From contig BEHV01000004.1 in NCBI GenBank assembly GCA_002898315.1, forward strand, positions 78,383-142,382: a stretch of DNA of 64,000 nt, in the 5' to 3' direction. Position numbers and translations under genes: made by a program. The notes under the pieces were generated by a model. That model made no database searches, was not told the origin of the DNA, and saw nothing but the letters and a program-made list of their open reading frames with translations. This document shows, one piece after another, positions 8,271 to 16,654 of the stretch. The first letter of the stretch is position 1; every line of letters begins with the position of its first letter. The DNA is from a bacterium HR19 (GTDB lineage: Bacteria; Calescibacteriota; Calescibacteriia; Calescibacteriales; Calescibacteriaceae).

Positions 8271-9674
8271 TTATCCTCTTACGAGACCTGCGAGTTCAAC
8301 GAGCATAGCGTCTGAAACCGCTATAACACGAGAAGATGCTTGAAAGGCTCTCTGAAAAACAATCATATTTATGAACTCATTTGCAAGGTCAACATTGGAG
8401 TGTTCAAGCGACTTTGCAACAATCTTCCCTCTTCCACCAACAGTAGCTTTGTCTATCGCCGGCTGCCCGGAGCGAGGCGTCTCGGCAAAAAGAGTCCTTC
8501 CAACCCTCAAAAGTCCATCTTTATCTGTGAATTTAGCTATTGCGAGCTGAGCAAGAGGTCTTGAAACCCCATTAGAGTAAAAACCTATAATCGTTCCATC
8601 TTCTTCAACAGTGAATTTGAGAAGAGAACCAACGGTCTTCCCATCCTGTCTTACAAAGTTTGTTGAGAAAGGAGAAGCAAAGTGTGTAGTTCCATCAAGT
8701 CCAACCTCAACTCCTGGTTCTGGTACAGTCAGACCGAAATTAACCTCATCTAAGCTTGTTCCAAAGTTCAGCTCTATTGTCTGAGGTGAAGAAGATTGAC
8801 CATCTTGCCATGTGACCTCAAGGCGAAGCGCTTTTTCAAGAACTCCGTTTATCTTCTCAGCAGAAAGCTTTCCGTCTGTCGTGAATTCAAGAGTTCCTAC
8901 GACGGGATTTCCAAAAATATCTGGTGGTGGGAAGTTAATCGTCCCCCCTTCAACCTTTGCGAGAACCTGCCAGACATTTCTTGAATTAGGATCGGCAGGG
9001 TTTGCCTCCTGAATTTTTCTGAAAAACAAGTTTATCACTCTCGGAGTTCCCAGAGAATCATAAACCGTCACAGAAGTGTTAAACTGGTAGGTTGTCGGGT
9101 CATCTGGGTTAAAAAGAGGAAATGGCGGAGAAGGGATAACCTGCTGTCTTGAATCAAGGTTCAAACCGAAGTCAACTCTGCTGGTAGCTTTCGGAGGAGA
9201 GTCCACCTGAGGTATTTTTATATCTGTCATAGGACCGACTCTTCTTATTTGACCTGTTCTCTCATCTGTGACAACCTGCCATCCCTGAACTCGCAGTCCT
9301 TCTCTTCCATCAACGAGTTTATTGACCAAAAATCCGTCTTTATCTACTTCAAACTGTCCGTTTCTCGTATAAAAAATTCCGAAGCGGGGGACATCTTTCA
9401 CCACAAAGAACCCTTCGCCATCAATTGCCATATCTGTATCAACTCCTGTGAACTCCAAAGTTCCTTGGGTGTGAAGGACTCTGACTTCACCTATTATAGT
9501 TCCTCTTCCGAACTGCTCACCTATAAAGCCGGTCGGCAGTATATCTATGAATTCTGCCCTTGAGCCCTTGAAACCTATTGTATTTACATTTGCGATGTTA
9601 TCTGATACAACTTGGAGCGCCCTCATGTTTGACTGGACGCCCGTTCTACCAACAAACAAAGAAGGCATCGGCAT
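8271..9674 (-). CDS. flgE: Flagellar hook protein
   Basis: Structural protein of the flagellar hook (467 residues). The N-terminal flagellar rod/hook motif VVSDNIANVNTIGFKGSRAEF is at residues 23-43, the middle FlgE domain holds the DSLGTPRVINLFF element, and the C-terminal segment HSNVDLANEFINMIVFQRAFQASSRVI packs with the N-terminus in the hook core. It uses a strong SD, AGGAGGTG, 8 nt before the ATG. Third gene of the fliK-like/flgD/flgE operon; high expression is expected. Length is close to the family norm, so it has no large extra surface domain. Confidence 0.94.
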   Translation of the reverse strand: MPMPSLFVGRTGVQSNMRALQVVSDNIANVNTIGFKGSRAEFIDILPTGFIGEQFGRGTIIGEVRVLHTQGTLEFTGVDTDMAIDGEGFFVVKDVPRFGIFYTRNGQFEVDKDGFLVNKLVDGREGLRVQGWQVVTDERTGQIRRVGPMTDIKIPQVDSPPKATSRVDFGLNLDSRQQVIPSPPFPLFNPDDPTTYQFNTSVTVYDSLGTPRVINLFFRKIQEANPADPNSRNVWQVLAKVEGGTINFPPPDIFGNPVVGTLEFTTDGKLSAEKINGVLEKALRLEVTWQDGQSSSPQTIELNFGTSLDEVNFGLTVPEPGVEVGLDGTTHFASPFSTNFVRQDGKTVGSLLKFTVEEDGTIIGFYSNGVSRPLAQLAIAKFTDKDGLLRVGRTLFAETPRSGQPAIDKATVGGRGKIVAKSLEHSNVDLANEFINMIVFQRAFQASSRVIAVSDAMLVELAGLVRG

Positions 9675-9720
9675 AGCTAATTCACCTCCTTTCCGCTAAT
9701 ATTCAAAAAATCGCCAAAAA

Positions 9721-10395
9721 CTATTCCTCTTTTATTCCAATAACCTTTTCAAATTCAAAGTTTAAATTCCCTATTCCAACAAAAACATTGTTTCCCTCCA
9801 AAGATACAGAATCTATTTTTCCGAATGTAAGATGAGATGGTTTGAACTCATTTCCTGCGGAATCATGGGCAACAATTTCAAACGAGTATTGACCATCTTG
9901 AACAGCATTTCCGCTATCGTTTTTTCCATCCCAGACCACATAGTGCTTTCCAGCATCAACATCTGAAAGGTGAATCCTTTTCACAACTATTCCGCCGGGA
10001 CCTAATATCTTTACCTCAACATCTCTCGCAGGTATATCAAGTGAAAAAGCCGGGTAATTCAAAACCTTCCCTTGGGAGACAAAAAGAGTTTTGCCCTCAA
10101 TATAAGCTTTTTTTCCTATGATGTTTGACGCAGAAAAGAAATTTGCGCGAGCTATGGACTTTGAAAGCTCATCTATTGTATCTTTCAGATTCATTGATTG
10201 CTCAACTTGAGCTAAAATTGAAAGCTGAGTCATAAGGTCTTTGTAATCAACAGATGATTCAAAATCTTGGTATTTCAACTGGGTGAAAAGAAGCTTCAAA
10301 AAATCATCTCTGCTTATTTTTGTTGATGGATTTGCAACCTGTCGCTGACCAGAACCTGAAAGGTCGTTCAAAATTCCTGAAATATCGTTTGCCAT
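9721..10395 (-). CDS. flgD: Flagellar hook assembly (capping) protein
   Basis: Scaffold that caps the growing hook and guides FlgE addition (224 residues). The N-terminal region STKISRDDFLKLLFTQLKYQD (about residues 23-43) is the export/assembly signature, and the C-terminal part contains a tudor/FnIII-like pair with DAGKHYVVWDGKNDSGNAVQDG, the FlgD_ig hallmark. It lies 46 nt ahead of flgE and 29 nt behind the fliK-like gene. A GGAG-type SD (GTGAGGAGAAC) precedes the ATG. Confidence 0.93.
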   Translation of the reverse strand: MANDISGILNDLSGSGQRQVANPSTKISRDDFLKLLFTQLKYQDFESSVDYKDLMTQLSILAQVEQSMNLKDTIDELSKSIARANFFSASNIIGKKAYIEGKTLFVSQGKVLNYPAFSLDIPARDVEVKILGPGGIVVKRIHLSDVDAGKHYVVWDGKNDSGNAVQDGQYSFEIVAHDSAGNEFKPSHLTFGKIDSVSLEGNNVFVGIGNLNFEFEKVIGIKEE

Positions 10396-10424
10396 CTTCT
10401 GTTCTCCTCACTTCTCCTTTATTT

Positions 10425-11960
10425 TTACACTATCGCTAAAAATCTCCCTTTTATATTTGCAAAAACTGTTCCACGAGAAAATTTTTCCTCATCGGCAAAG
10501 TGATTTAAATTCGGACTTGAATTAAATCCTCTGAAATGGAATATATTTTCTCTGTTCAAATTCTCATCAAAACCAGAGTTAACATCAAATCTTTGCAGAA
10601 CAAAATTATTTCCTTCAAGAAACCTTCTCAAGTCATCCTGATGTTTAGATATATCTGACTTCAAAGATGTATCAGGGGTAGTTATTGACAAGCTCAGCTT
10701 ATTTGAGTTATCTACTGCGACATCTATTATGACTTTGCTTCCCAACACATCAGCTTCCATAACAGCTCTTTTCTGATGAGTATTTAGAACGAGCTTGACA
10801 GAGTCAAGTATGACCTGCTTTAACTCTGAGATTTTTGAATCACCACGAGAAGAATTATAATCTATCTCGTATATATTATTTGATTTGCTATCTTGTATAT
10901 TGTTTGAGCTATTGTTTTGCTGTAAAGTGGAGTGGAGTTTTTGCGCTGTGATGATAAAATCTTTCTCTGTCTTTTTTTCTCCACTTGATTCTGTAAGGTT
11001 TATCATCTCCGATTTATCACTGCGTTTATGTGAAATTTCTTGATTTTCATGCGAAGGTTGATTTATATCTTTTTCTGATCTTTTATCTAAATCCGAACTT
11101 GAAAATTCCTTTGTCAAGAGCTTATCTTCTTTTATCTGAAATTCTCCCTGAGCAGAATCTTTAAGAGAATTCTGCTGATTTACATCTTTGATTTCTTTTT
11201 TCTCTCTAAATTTCTCTCCAAAAAAGTCAGATTGAAACTTTAATTCAGCGTTTTCTCTATGAGCTTCTACAAATTTCTCGGGTTTTTCTATCTGCTTGCT
11301 ATGAATTTCGCTTATCTGATTATTTTGGTCTGCTTTATCAGTTTGATGAGTTTGTTTATCTATCTTGTGAAAGCTATCTGGGCTTACCTTGATTTTCTCT
11401 TTTTGGGTTCCCTCATCAATGTTGGTTTCTGCGTTTTTTATCTTCTCCTGCAAAACACTTTCCGCAATAAGATTTTGATTTTTATCTAAAATTATCTGCT
11501 TCCCATCAATTGAAATTGACTTCTGATCTTCGCTGACACTTTGTGATTGATCTGACCGAACACTGTCTGAATTAACATTTCCTTCTTGTAATTTAGTTTG
11601 TTGTTCAAATACAAAATTAAGTATAATGTGCAAGGGATAAACGAATGAATCATCTTGTGGTTTTGATACATCGTCTTCCTTTTGCTCTGGTTTACCAGTT
11701 TTTTTCAAGTATTGCAATAAATCTTCAAGAGAATCAGAAAAATCTTTCTCATCAGATTGCAAAATCTTTTTTATGATCTCGTCAAAATTTTCCGAACTAT
11801 TTTTCAGGGTTTCAATAAGTTCTTTGAGTATATCTTCAAAGTTCGGAGTATTTCCTGACACCTGCTGAAATGAGCTTTGACTTGAAACATCAAGAGAAAA
11901 GAGGATATTGAGGAGCTTCTGTATCAGATCAACCATCTGAAAGATAAAGGCAAAAATCAT
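10425..11960 (-). CDS. fliK: Flagellar hook-length control protein, FliK-like
   Basis: Probable molecular ruler that stops hook growth and switches export specificity. The 511 residues have a long, low-complexity middle rich in Gln, Lys, Ser and Asp (about 95-385), typical of FliK rulers, and a folded C-terminal domain (about 390-480) where ALEADVLG-like and KLSLSITTP strands resemble Flg_hook. Sequence similarity is otherwise weak, so the assignment leans on its place directly before flgD and flgE. The start may instead be the second methionine (MVDLIQK, eight residues in). It begins 24 nt after mtnA and could be read from the same transcript. Confidence 0.78.
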   Translation of the reverse strand: MIFAFIFQMVDLIQKLLNILFSLDVSSQSSFQQVSGNTPNFEDILKELIETLKNSSENFDEIIKKILQSDEKDFSDSLEDLLQYLKKTGKPEQKEDDVSKPQDDSFVYPLHIILNFVFEQQTKLQEGNVNSDSVRSDQSQSVSEDQKSISIDGKQIILDKNQNLIAESVLQEKIKNAETNIDEGTQKEKIKVSPDSFHKIDKQTHQTDKADQNNQISEIHSKQIEKPEKFVEAHRENAELKFQSDFFGEKFREKKEIKDVNQQNSLKDSAQGEFQIKEDKLLTKEFSSSDLDKRSEKDINQPSHENQEISHKRSDKSEMINLTESSGEKKTEKDFIITAQKLHSTLQQNNSSNNIQDSKSNNIYEIDYNSSRGDSKISELKQVILDSVKLVLNTHQKRAVMEADVLGSKVIIDVAVDNSNKLSLSITTPDTSLKSDISKHQDDLRRFLEGNNFVLQRFDVNSGFDENLNRENIFHFRGFNSSPNLNHFADEEKFSRGTVFANIKGRFLAIV

Positions 11961-11984
11961 GCCATAGGAAAAAATTTCCCAGAA

Positions 11985-13127
11985 TCAATCAAAGTTATAG
12001 GGATAAGAGAAAATTCCTTCCTCTGTGATTATGCCGGAGATGAAATCTGGGGGAGTTATATCAAAGACGAAGTTAAACGCCTTTGCATCTTTTGGAGCAA
12101 CCTGAATCCCACTGAAACTCTTGACCTCATCTTCCGCCCTGCTTTCAATAACTATATACTCTGAGTTTTTGTCAATTGTGGTAGAAGGGGCGAGGACATA
12201 AAATGGTACAGAAAATATCTTCGCAGAGATAGCCAACATAAAAGTCCCGATTTTATTAGCGGTAGTTCCGTTTCTCAAAATTCTATCTGCCCCTGTGAGA
12301 ACAGATATGCTTTTTGGAGTTTCATCTAAAATCTTTTTCATCATAAATGGAGCAGAAGAATCAACAATAAGGTGGAAAGGAATTTTTTCTTTCAGGAGCT
12401 CCCAAGCAGTAAGACGTGAGCCCTGAAGGAAAGGTCTCGTTTCAAGAGCAATAACCTCAAAATTTTTCCCCAACTTCTTTGCGAATTTTATAGCCGAAAA
12501 AGCTGTGCCCCAACCTCCCGTAGCAAGAGAACCCGTATTACATATAGTGAATACAAACCCATCTTGTGGAATAACCTCCGAACCCCACATGCCTATAAGA
12601 TAGCACGAGAGGAAATCTGAAAACCATATTTTTTTCGCTCTTGCGTAGATTTTGTCAAGGTCTCCTCCGCTTGCTTTAAACTCCTCTTCCATTTCATCAA
12701 GCGCTTTTTGGAGATTGAATGCTGTTGGACGGGTATTAAAAAGCGTTTCTTTTATCTCTTTAAAAACCTCGTAAGTGAGATTTTCTCTTCTCTGCACTCT
12801 TTTTTTGAGTCCATAGAAAACCCCGAAACTTGCTGATATTCCTATTGCAGGAGCACCTCTTACAATCATGCTTTTTATAGCTGATGCGACATCTCTTTCA
12901 TCGTAGCACCTCACCCACTCTTCCTTATGAGGTAAAAGACGCTGGTCTAAAAACTCAATATATCCATCTTCAAGACGAAACCACACATGTCTTTTTCCTC
13001 CCTCTGTTTCTTCGTAAAAGATTTTCTGCGCTTCTTCAAGAATCTTCTCAAATTCCTTCCTTTTTCTCTCTTGAACCAACTTTATGAAACTTTGCCTGAC
13101 AGAGTTAAGGTAGTTTTCATCTATCAT
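11985..13127 (-). CDS. mtnA: S-methyl-5-thioribose-1-phosphate isomerase
   Basis: Isomerises 5-methylthioribose-1-phosphate to the ribulose form in methionine salvage. The core has IVRGAPAIGISASFG, the active-site Cys segment FTICNTGSLATGGWG and the catalytic Asp segment GADRILRNG. At 380 residues it has an N-terminal extension of about 40 residues compared with the usual 340-350. eIF2B-like proteins share this fold, but the CNTG/GADR pair argues for MtnA. A TATAAA box lies 7 nt before the ATG and there is no SD. No other mtn gene is present; its position upstream of flagellar genes is probably accidental. Confidence 0.93.
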   Translation of the reverse strand: MIDENYLNSVRQSFIKLVQERKRKEFEKILEEAQKIFYEETEGGKRHVWFRLEDGYIEFLDQRLLPHKEEWVRCYDERDVASAIKSMIVRGAPAIGISASFGVFYGLKKRVQRRENLTYEVFKEIKETLFNTRPTAFNLQKALDEMEEEFKASGGDLDKIYARAKKIWFSDFLSCYLIGMWGSEVIPQDGFVFTICNTGSLATGGWGTAFSAIKFAKKLGKNFEVIALETRPFLQGSRLTAWELLKEKIPFHLIVDSSAPFMMKKILDETPKSISVLTGADRILRNGTTANKIGTFMLAISAKIFSVPFYVLAPSTTIDKNSEYIVIESRAEDEVKSFSGIQVAPKDAKAFNFVFDITPPDFISGIITEEGIFSYPYNFD

Positions 13128-13134
13128 ACAAGTT

Positions 13135-13140
13135 TTTATA
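13135..13140 (-). promoter_or_regulatory. TATAAA box 7 nt before mtnA start
   Basis: TATAAA followed by AACTTGT and the ATG at 13127. Same geometry as the other start-proximal boxes in this window, consistent with a leaderless message. Confidence 0.4.
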
Positions 13141-13193
13141 TTTATCTTAACATAGCAACGATTAGTATTGTAAAAAATATTTAACTTGGCAGA

Positions 13194-14363
13194 TTATTCT
13201 GCTCCGAGTATAGTGACGCAGGCAACAGAACCTGGACCACCCAGATTGTGAGCAAGCCCTATACCGTTTCTTAACTTAACCTGTCTTTCTTTCTCTACTC
13301 TACCCTTCAGCTGATTTACAACTTCGTAAATCATTCTGAGACCCGATGCTCCTATTGGATGTCCGAAGGATTTTAGACCTCCCGAAGGATTTACAGGTAT
13401 TCTGCCACCTATTTCGGTTTCGCCTTCCATAATAAGCTTCCAGCCATGACCTTTTTCGGCAAAACCAAGGTCTTCATAGTTTGATATTTCTGTCCATGTG
13501 AAGCAATCGTGGACTTCGGCAAAATCAACATTCTCGGGTTTTATTCCAGCCATAGAATAAGCTTGTTCTGCTGCAAGGCGTGTTGCAGGGAATCCGATGT
13601 ATTCAAAATCTGGTTTGAACTGCGGCCTGGCAGATGTCACAGCAAGTCCAATTCCAAGAATCTTTATATAATCTTTTTTGAGTTCTCTGGCGACTTCCTT
13701 ACGGGCGATTATAGAACACGCTGAGCCATCTGTGACAGGACAGCAATCAAAAAGCCCAAAAGGATAAGCAACCATTGGAGCAGATAGAACATCTTCTTCT
13801 GTTATTGTTTTTTGAAAGTGGGATTTCGGGTTTTTGGCACCGTTTCTGTGGTTTTTCACAGCAACACGAGCAAGCGGTTTCCTATCTATACCGTATTTGT
13901 GCATGTATCTTACCGCCGGGAGAGCAAAAACACCTGGAGCGGTGTTACCTTTTGCGAGGAGCGGATGCCAATCTATTCGGGGCAGTCCTCGGGATTGTCT
14001 ATCTTTCAGTTTTTCAACTCCGAGAGCAAGGACTATATCATATACTCCGGCAGCGACAGAAAAGACAGCATTTCTAAAAGCTTCCATACCGGTGGCGCAG
14101 TAGTTTTCAACACGTGTTATGGGTTTGCCGTATATTTTTATGGCGTCTGCGAGAGATGAACCAGCCATTCCTCCTCCGAAGCCCGGAAAGAATGTTCCAA
14201 GCCACGCAGCTTCTATATCTTCTCTGCTTATTCCGGCATCTTTCAAACACTCCTCAAACGCCTCAACCGCAAGGTCTTCATAAGATTTATCATATCTTTC
14301 ACCAAACTTTGAACAGCCTACTCCTATTATCACCACATCATCTAATCTCCCTCTTTTAGCCAT
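13194..14363 (-). CDS. Thiolase, SCP2/lipid-transfer-type acetyl-CoA acetyltransferase
   Basis: Thiolase-superfamily enzyme expected to cleave or form 3-ketoacyl-CoA. The 389-residue form starting at MAKRGRLDD is chosen because it aligns with family N-termini; a longer frame to 14423 adds 20 unlikely residues. Nucleophile segment VENYCATGMEA (Cys89), HDCFTWTE, and the C-terminal NPSGGLKSFGHPIGASG with NLGGPGS are all present. Compared with FadA-type thiolases it lacks the usual C-terminal CxGGGxG cysteine, as in the SCP-x/archaeal subgroup, so it may condense rather than degrade or act on sterol-like or branched acyl-CoA. No acyl-carrier partner (DUF35) is next to it. Confidence 0.85.
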   Translation of the reverse strand: MAKRGRLDDVVIIGVGCSKFGERYDKSYEDLAVEAFEECLKDAGISREDIEAAWLGTFFPGFGGGMAGSSLADAIKIYGKPITRVENYCATGMEAFRNAVFSVAAGVYDIVLALGVEKLKDRQSRGLPRIDWHPLLAKGNTAPGVFALPAVRYMHKYGIDRKPLARVAVKNHRNGAKNPKSHFQKTITEEDVLSAPMVAYPFGLFDCCPVTDGSACSIIARKEVARELKKDYIKILGIGLAVTSARPQFKPDFEYIGFPATRLAAEQAYSMAGIKPENVDFAEVHDCFTWTEISNYEDLGFAEKGHGWKLIMEGETEIGGRIPVNPSGGLKSFGHPIGASGLRMIYEVVNQLKGRVEKERQVKLRNGIGLAHNLGGPGSVACVTILGAE

Positions 14364-14440
14364 TTCAAATTTAATGTTATGAAATTTGACAAAAAAATGT
14401 TTTTGAGCAAAAACAATTATCACACAAAAAAGTTTGCAAT

Positions 14441-15118
14441 CTATGACTTTTCAAGTTTTTCAAGTTTTTGCTTTATAAGGGAGATATTAGATTGTATATC
14501 TCCTTTGAAGATGAAAGCTCCGAAAACAAGAATATCTGCACCAGCTGAAACGACATTATGGAGATTTTCGCTGTTCAAACCACCATCAACCTCTATGAAA
14601 AATTTCAGACCATTTTCTCTTCGCATAGCGTCTATTTCCCTTATCTTCCTCAGAGATGAAGGAATGAACTTCTGACCGTAAAAGCCGGGGTTGACACTCA
14701 TCACAAGAACAACATCGACAATATCTAAAATTTCTTTTACAGAAAAAGATGGTGTAGCTGGATTCAAAGCGACTCCTGCTTTCTTTCCTAAACTCTTTAT
14801 TTTCTCTATAACTCTTTGGACGTGGTATGTTGATTCAAAGTGAAATGAGATTATATCTGCTCCTGCACGGGCGAAATCTTGGATATACCTTTCTGGCTCC
14901 GAAATCATAAGATGGACATCAAAGGTAGTATCTTTAAATTTTTCCCGAAGAGATTCTATAACTGGAATGCCGAAAGATATGTTTGGGACAAATCTGCCAT
15001 CCATGACATCAAAATGTATCATATCTGCTCCTGCAAGGAGAGCTTTTTGAATCTGCTCTCCGAGACATGAAAAGTCCGCCGCTAGAATACTGGGTGAAAT
15101 AAAGAGCTTTTTATTCAT
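14441..15118 (-). CDS. rpe: Ribulose-phosphate 3-epimerase
   Basis: Interconverts ribulose-5-phosphate and xylulose-5-phosphate. 225 residues from the chosen start: SPSILAADFSCLGEQ at the N-terminus, HFDVMDGRFVPNISFG (metal-binding His/Asp), VHLMISEPERYI, MSVNPGFYGQKFI and FIEVDGGLN. The ATG at 15118 is chosen because GGAG lies 8 nt before it and the family starts here; it overlaps the end of the upstream zinc-ribbon gene by 8 nt (ATGAATAA), showing translational coupling. The longer frame to 15178 would duplicate the acidic tail of that gene in another frame. Confidence 0.95.
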   Translation of the reverse strand: MNKKLFISPSILAADFSCLGEQIQKALLAGADMIHFDVMDGRFVPNISFGIPVIESLREKFKDTTFDVHLMISEPERYIQDFARAGADIISFHFESTYHVQRVIEKIKSLGKKAGVALNPATPSFSVKEILDIVDVVLVMSVNPGFYGQKFIPSSLRKIREIDAMRRENGLKFFIEVDGGLNSENLHNVVSAGADILVFGAFIFKGDIQSNISLIKQKLEKLEKS

Positions 15119-15500
15119 TATCAGCTCCTGCATCCGAAGATTCTTCTCCTTCTTCTTTTTCTCCTTCTTTTTTGCCAATTCCCATCTCCTCGCTCAAACT
15201 CTCAACCACTTCATCTATATCAATATCTCCTCCCTCAATTTCTCCCGAATATTCTTTCAGGGTTTTTTTCATCCATTTTTTTATGCTTTCTGGGTCATTT
15301 ATATCAACCGACCTCATAGCGTCTTCAACGGTACTTTCAACTCTTTCTTCATCTGACCTCAGGCGTGCAAACCGTGAGATTATTCTTTCAAGCTCATCAG
15401 AAGAGCATTTTTTGCATTTTAAAACTTCGTTCTCCCATGGGTATATAAGAAAAGAGTTTTTGCTCCCACAGTTTTTACATATGTATTCATAAATCGGCAT
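15111..15500 (-). CDS. FmdB-family zinc-ribbon protein with acidic tail
   Basis: A 129-residue protein whose first 50 residues are the FmdB zinc ribbon: MPIYEYICKNCG, then CKKCSSDELERIIS. The two Cys-x2-Cys pairs should bind one zinc. The tail from residue 55 is highly charged and ends in a Glu-rich run. FmdB proteins were named as putative regulators, but no mechanism is settled. Coupled to rpe by an 8-nt overlap. A TATATT box 6 nt before the ATG and lack of SD fit the leaderless pattern seen elsewhere. Confidence 0.85.
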   Translation of the reverse strand: MPIYEYICKNCGSKNSFLIYPWENEVLKCKKCSSDELERIISRFARLRSDEERVESTVEDAMRSVDINDPESIKKWMKKTLKEYSGEIEGGDIDIDEVVESLSEEMGIGKKEGEKEEGEESSDAGADNE

Positions 15501-15560
15501 ATCAAAAATATATTATTATATAGACACAAACTTGAAATAGCGATAGTAAAATTTTTTGCA

Positions 15561-15986
15561 TCATCTTACCTCTTGAACCGTAGATAATATAGACGGTTTT
15601 CCCAAAATCTCAATAGATTTTTGAGATGGAGTGAATATTTTGACGGTTGGTATAACAGGCATTTTGATATTTCCTAAAAATGGTATAACAGAAGAGAGCA
15701 TAGTTGAAAAATCATAGGCATTAACTTCAACTTTGTATCCTTCTGGAACTTCTGTCGGATATATGTCAACATTGTATTTTTGCTTTATATATGTTTCTGA
15801 TGGGACAGAGAAGGTGAGGAACACCGCATTTGACATTTCGTCTATTTTTCTGGCGATTTTCAGGTTAGCTATATGTATGCCGAGGAGAGCAACAAGCGTC
15901 GTTCCTAAAATCCACACGGCTACGAGAACCTCAACAAGAGTGAAAGCTCTGCGAAAACCCAAGTTTGCTGTTCTTTTATTTATCAT
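15561..15986 (-). CDS. Type II secretion/type IV pilus-like pseudopilin (GspI/PilV type)
   Basis: A 141-residue prepilin. The prepilin peptidase site is visible: basic leader, then FRRAFTLVEVLVAVWILGTT around residues 11-30, cleavage expected before Phe, with Glu at +5 and a hydrophobic helix to about residue 40. The VEVLVAVWIL core is GspI/PilV-like. The mature part is short and has no Cys pair. No other secretion or pilus gene is in the window, so it is an orphan here. Its ATG overlaps the stop of the restriction endonuclease gene by 4 nt (ATGA), so its translation depends on the restriction genes upstream. Confidence 0.82.
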   Translation of the reverse strand: MINKRTANLGFRRAFTLVEVLVAVWILGTTLVALLGIHIANLKIARKIDEMSNAVFLTFSVPSETYIKQKYNVDIYPTEVPEGYKVEVNAYDFSTMLSSVIPFLGNIKMPVIPTVKIFTPSQKSIEILGKPSILSTVQEVR

Positions 15987-16654
15987 TTTGAAGATATTCT
16001 CCCCTCCGCTAACAAAAATTCTTTTCTGTAAAGATCTTTATTACTCGCATTAAACTCGTGTTTGACTTGGACTTCAAGTTTTTCCAATGTATAGAGCTGC
16101 CACGAGATCGGCACAAATGCTATCCGTCTGCCTCTTTGTTCCTGTATTAATTCAAAACTCAAAAGCATATGAAATGCATCTTTTGTGATTTTTGGGTCTT
16201 CAGATGGGGAAAAATAAAATGTTCTAAATGATTGATTTTTAGTTGCCGTGTTGTACGTCTTACAGTCAAGATAAATAACTCTCCCCTGTTTATCTATAAT
16301 TTCAATATTAGGGTAGCCAGCAATCTTTATCTTTCCACTTTTTGTTAGGGGTCTATCCGCTTTAAGCCCTACTTCTTTTAATGCTGAAATTACAAAGGGT
16401 TCTATATGATTCCCTGCTTCATTGGGTCTTCTTGTAAAAATCCCCTGTTTATATGCTTCACCTCCCGCTATCTGTGCTGCAGTTTTTAGAAGCTTTAACA
16501 ATTTCTGATTATCTTTATTTGATAAATCAAAGTGTAAAACTTCACATCCTGTCAATGTCTTTATCGCAATTGAATATGGAATTCCTTTTAGTGGTTCTAA
16601 AAACTTGCTTATTATTGCCTCAAGTTGCCTGATATATTCTTCACGTTCATTCAT
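15983..16654 (-). CDS. Probable type II restriction endonuclease
   Basis: A 223-residue protein next to a DNA methyltransferase, overlapping its end by 8 nt. A PD-(D/E)xK-like core is plausible: YPNIEI (Glu118), then VIYLDCKTYN giving Asp130-x-Lys132, and a possible helix Glu at 85 (GNHIEPFV). The mid-region TRRPNEAGNHIEP resembles other type II endonucleases. Recognition sequence is unknown. The order methylase then endonuclease on one transcript lets the methylase be made first. The gene stops inside the start of the pseudopilin gene. Confidence 0.72.
   Translation of the reverse strand: MNEREEYIRQLEAIISKFLEPLKGIPYSIAIKTLTGCEVLHFDLSNKDNQKLLKLLKTAAQIAGGEAYKQGIFTRRPNEAGNHIEPFVISALKEVGLKADRPLTKSGKIKIAGYPNIEIIDKQGRVIYLDCKTYNTATKNQSFRTFYFSPSEDPKITKDAFHMLLSFELIQEQRGRRIAFVPISWQLYTLEKLEVQVKHEFNASNKDLYRKEFLLAEGRISSK

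Noticed and set aside
11000-11700. Repeat array in the fliK-like gene
   Set aside because: Low-complexity Gln/Lys/Ser codons, no regular unit.
13775-14159. Plus-strand frames in the thiolase region
   Set aside because: Overlapping, unlike any protein family; thiolase motifs are on the minus strand.
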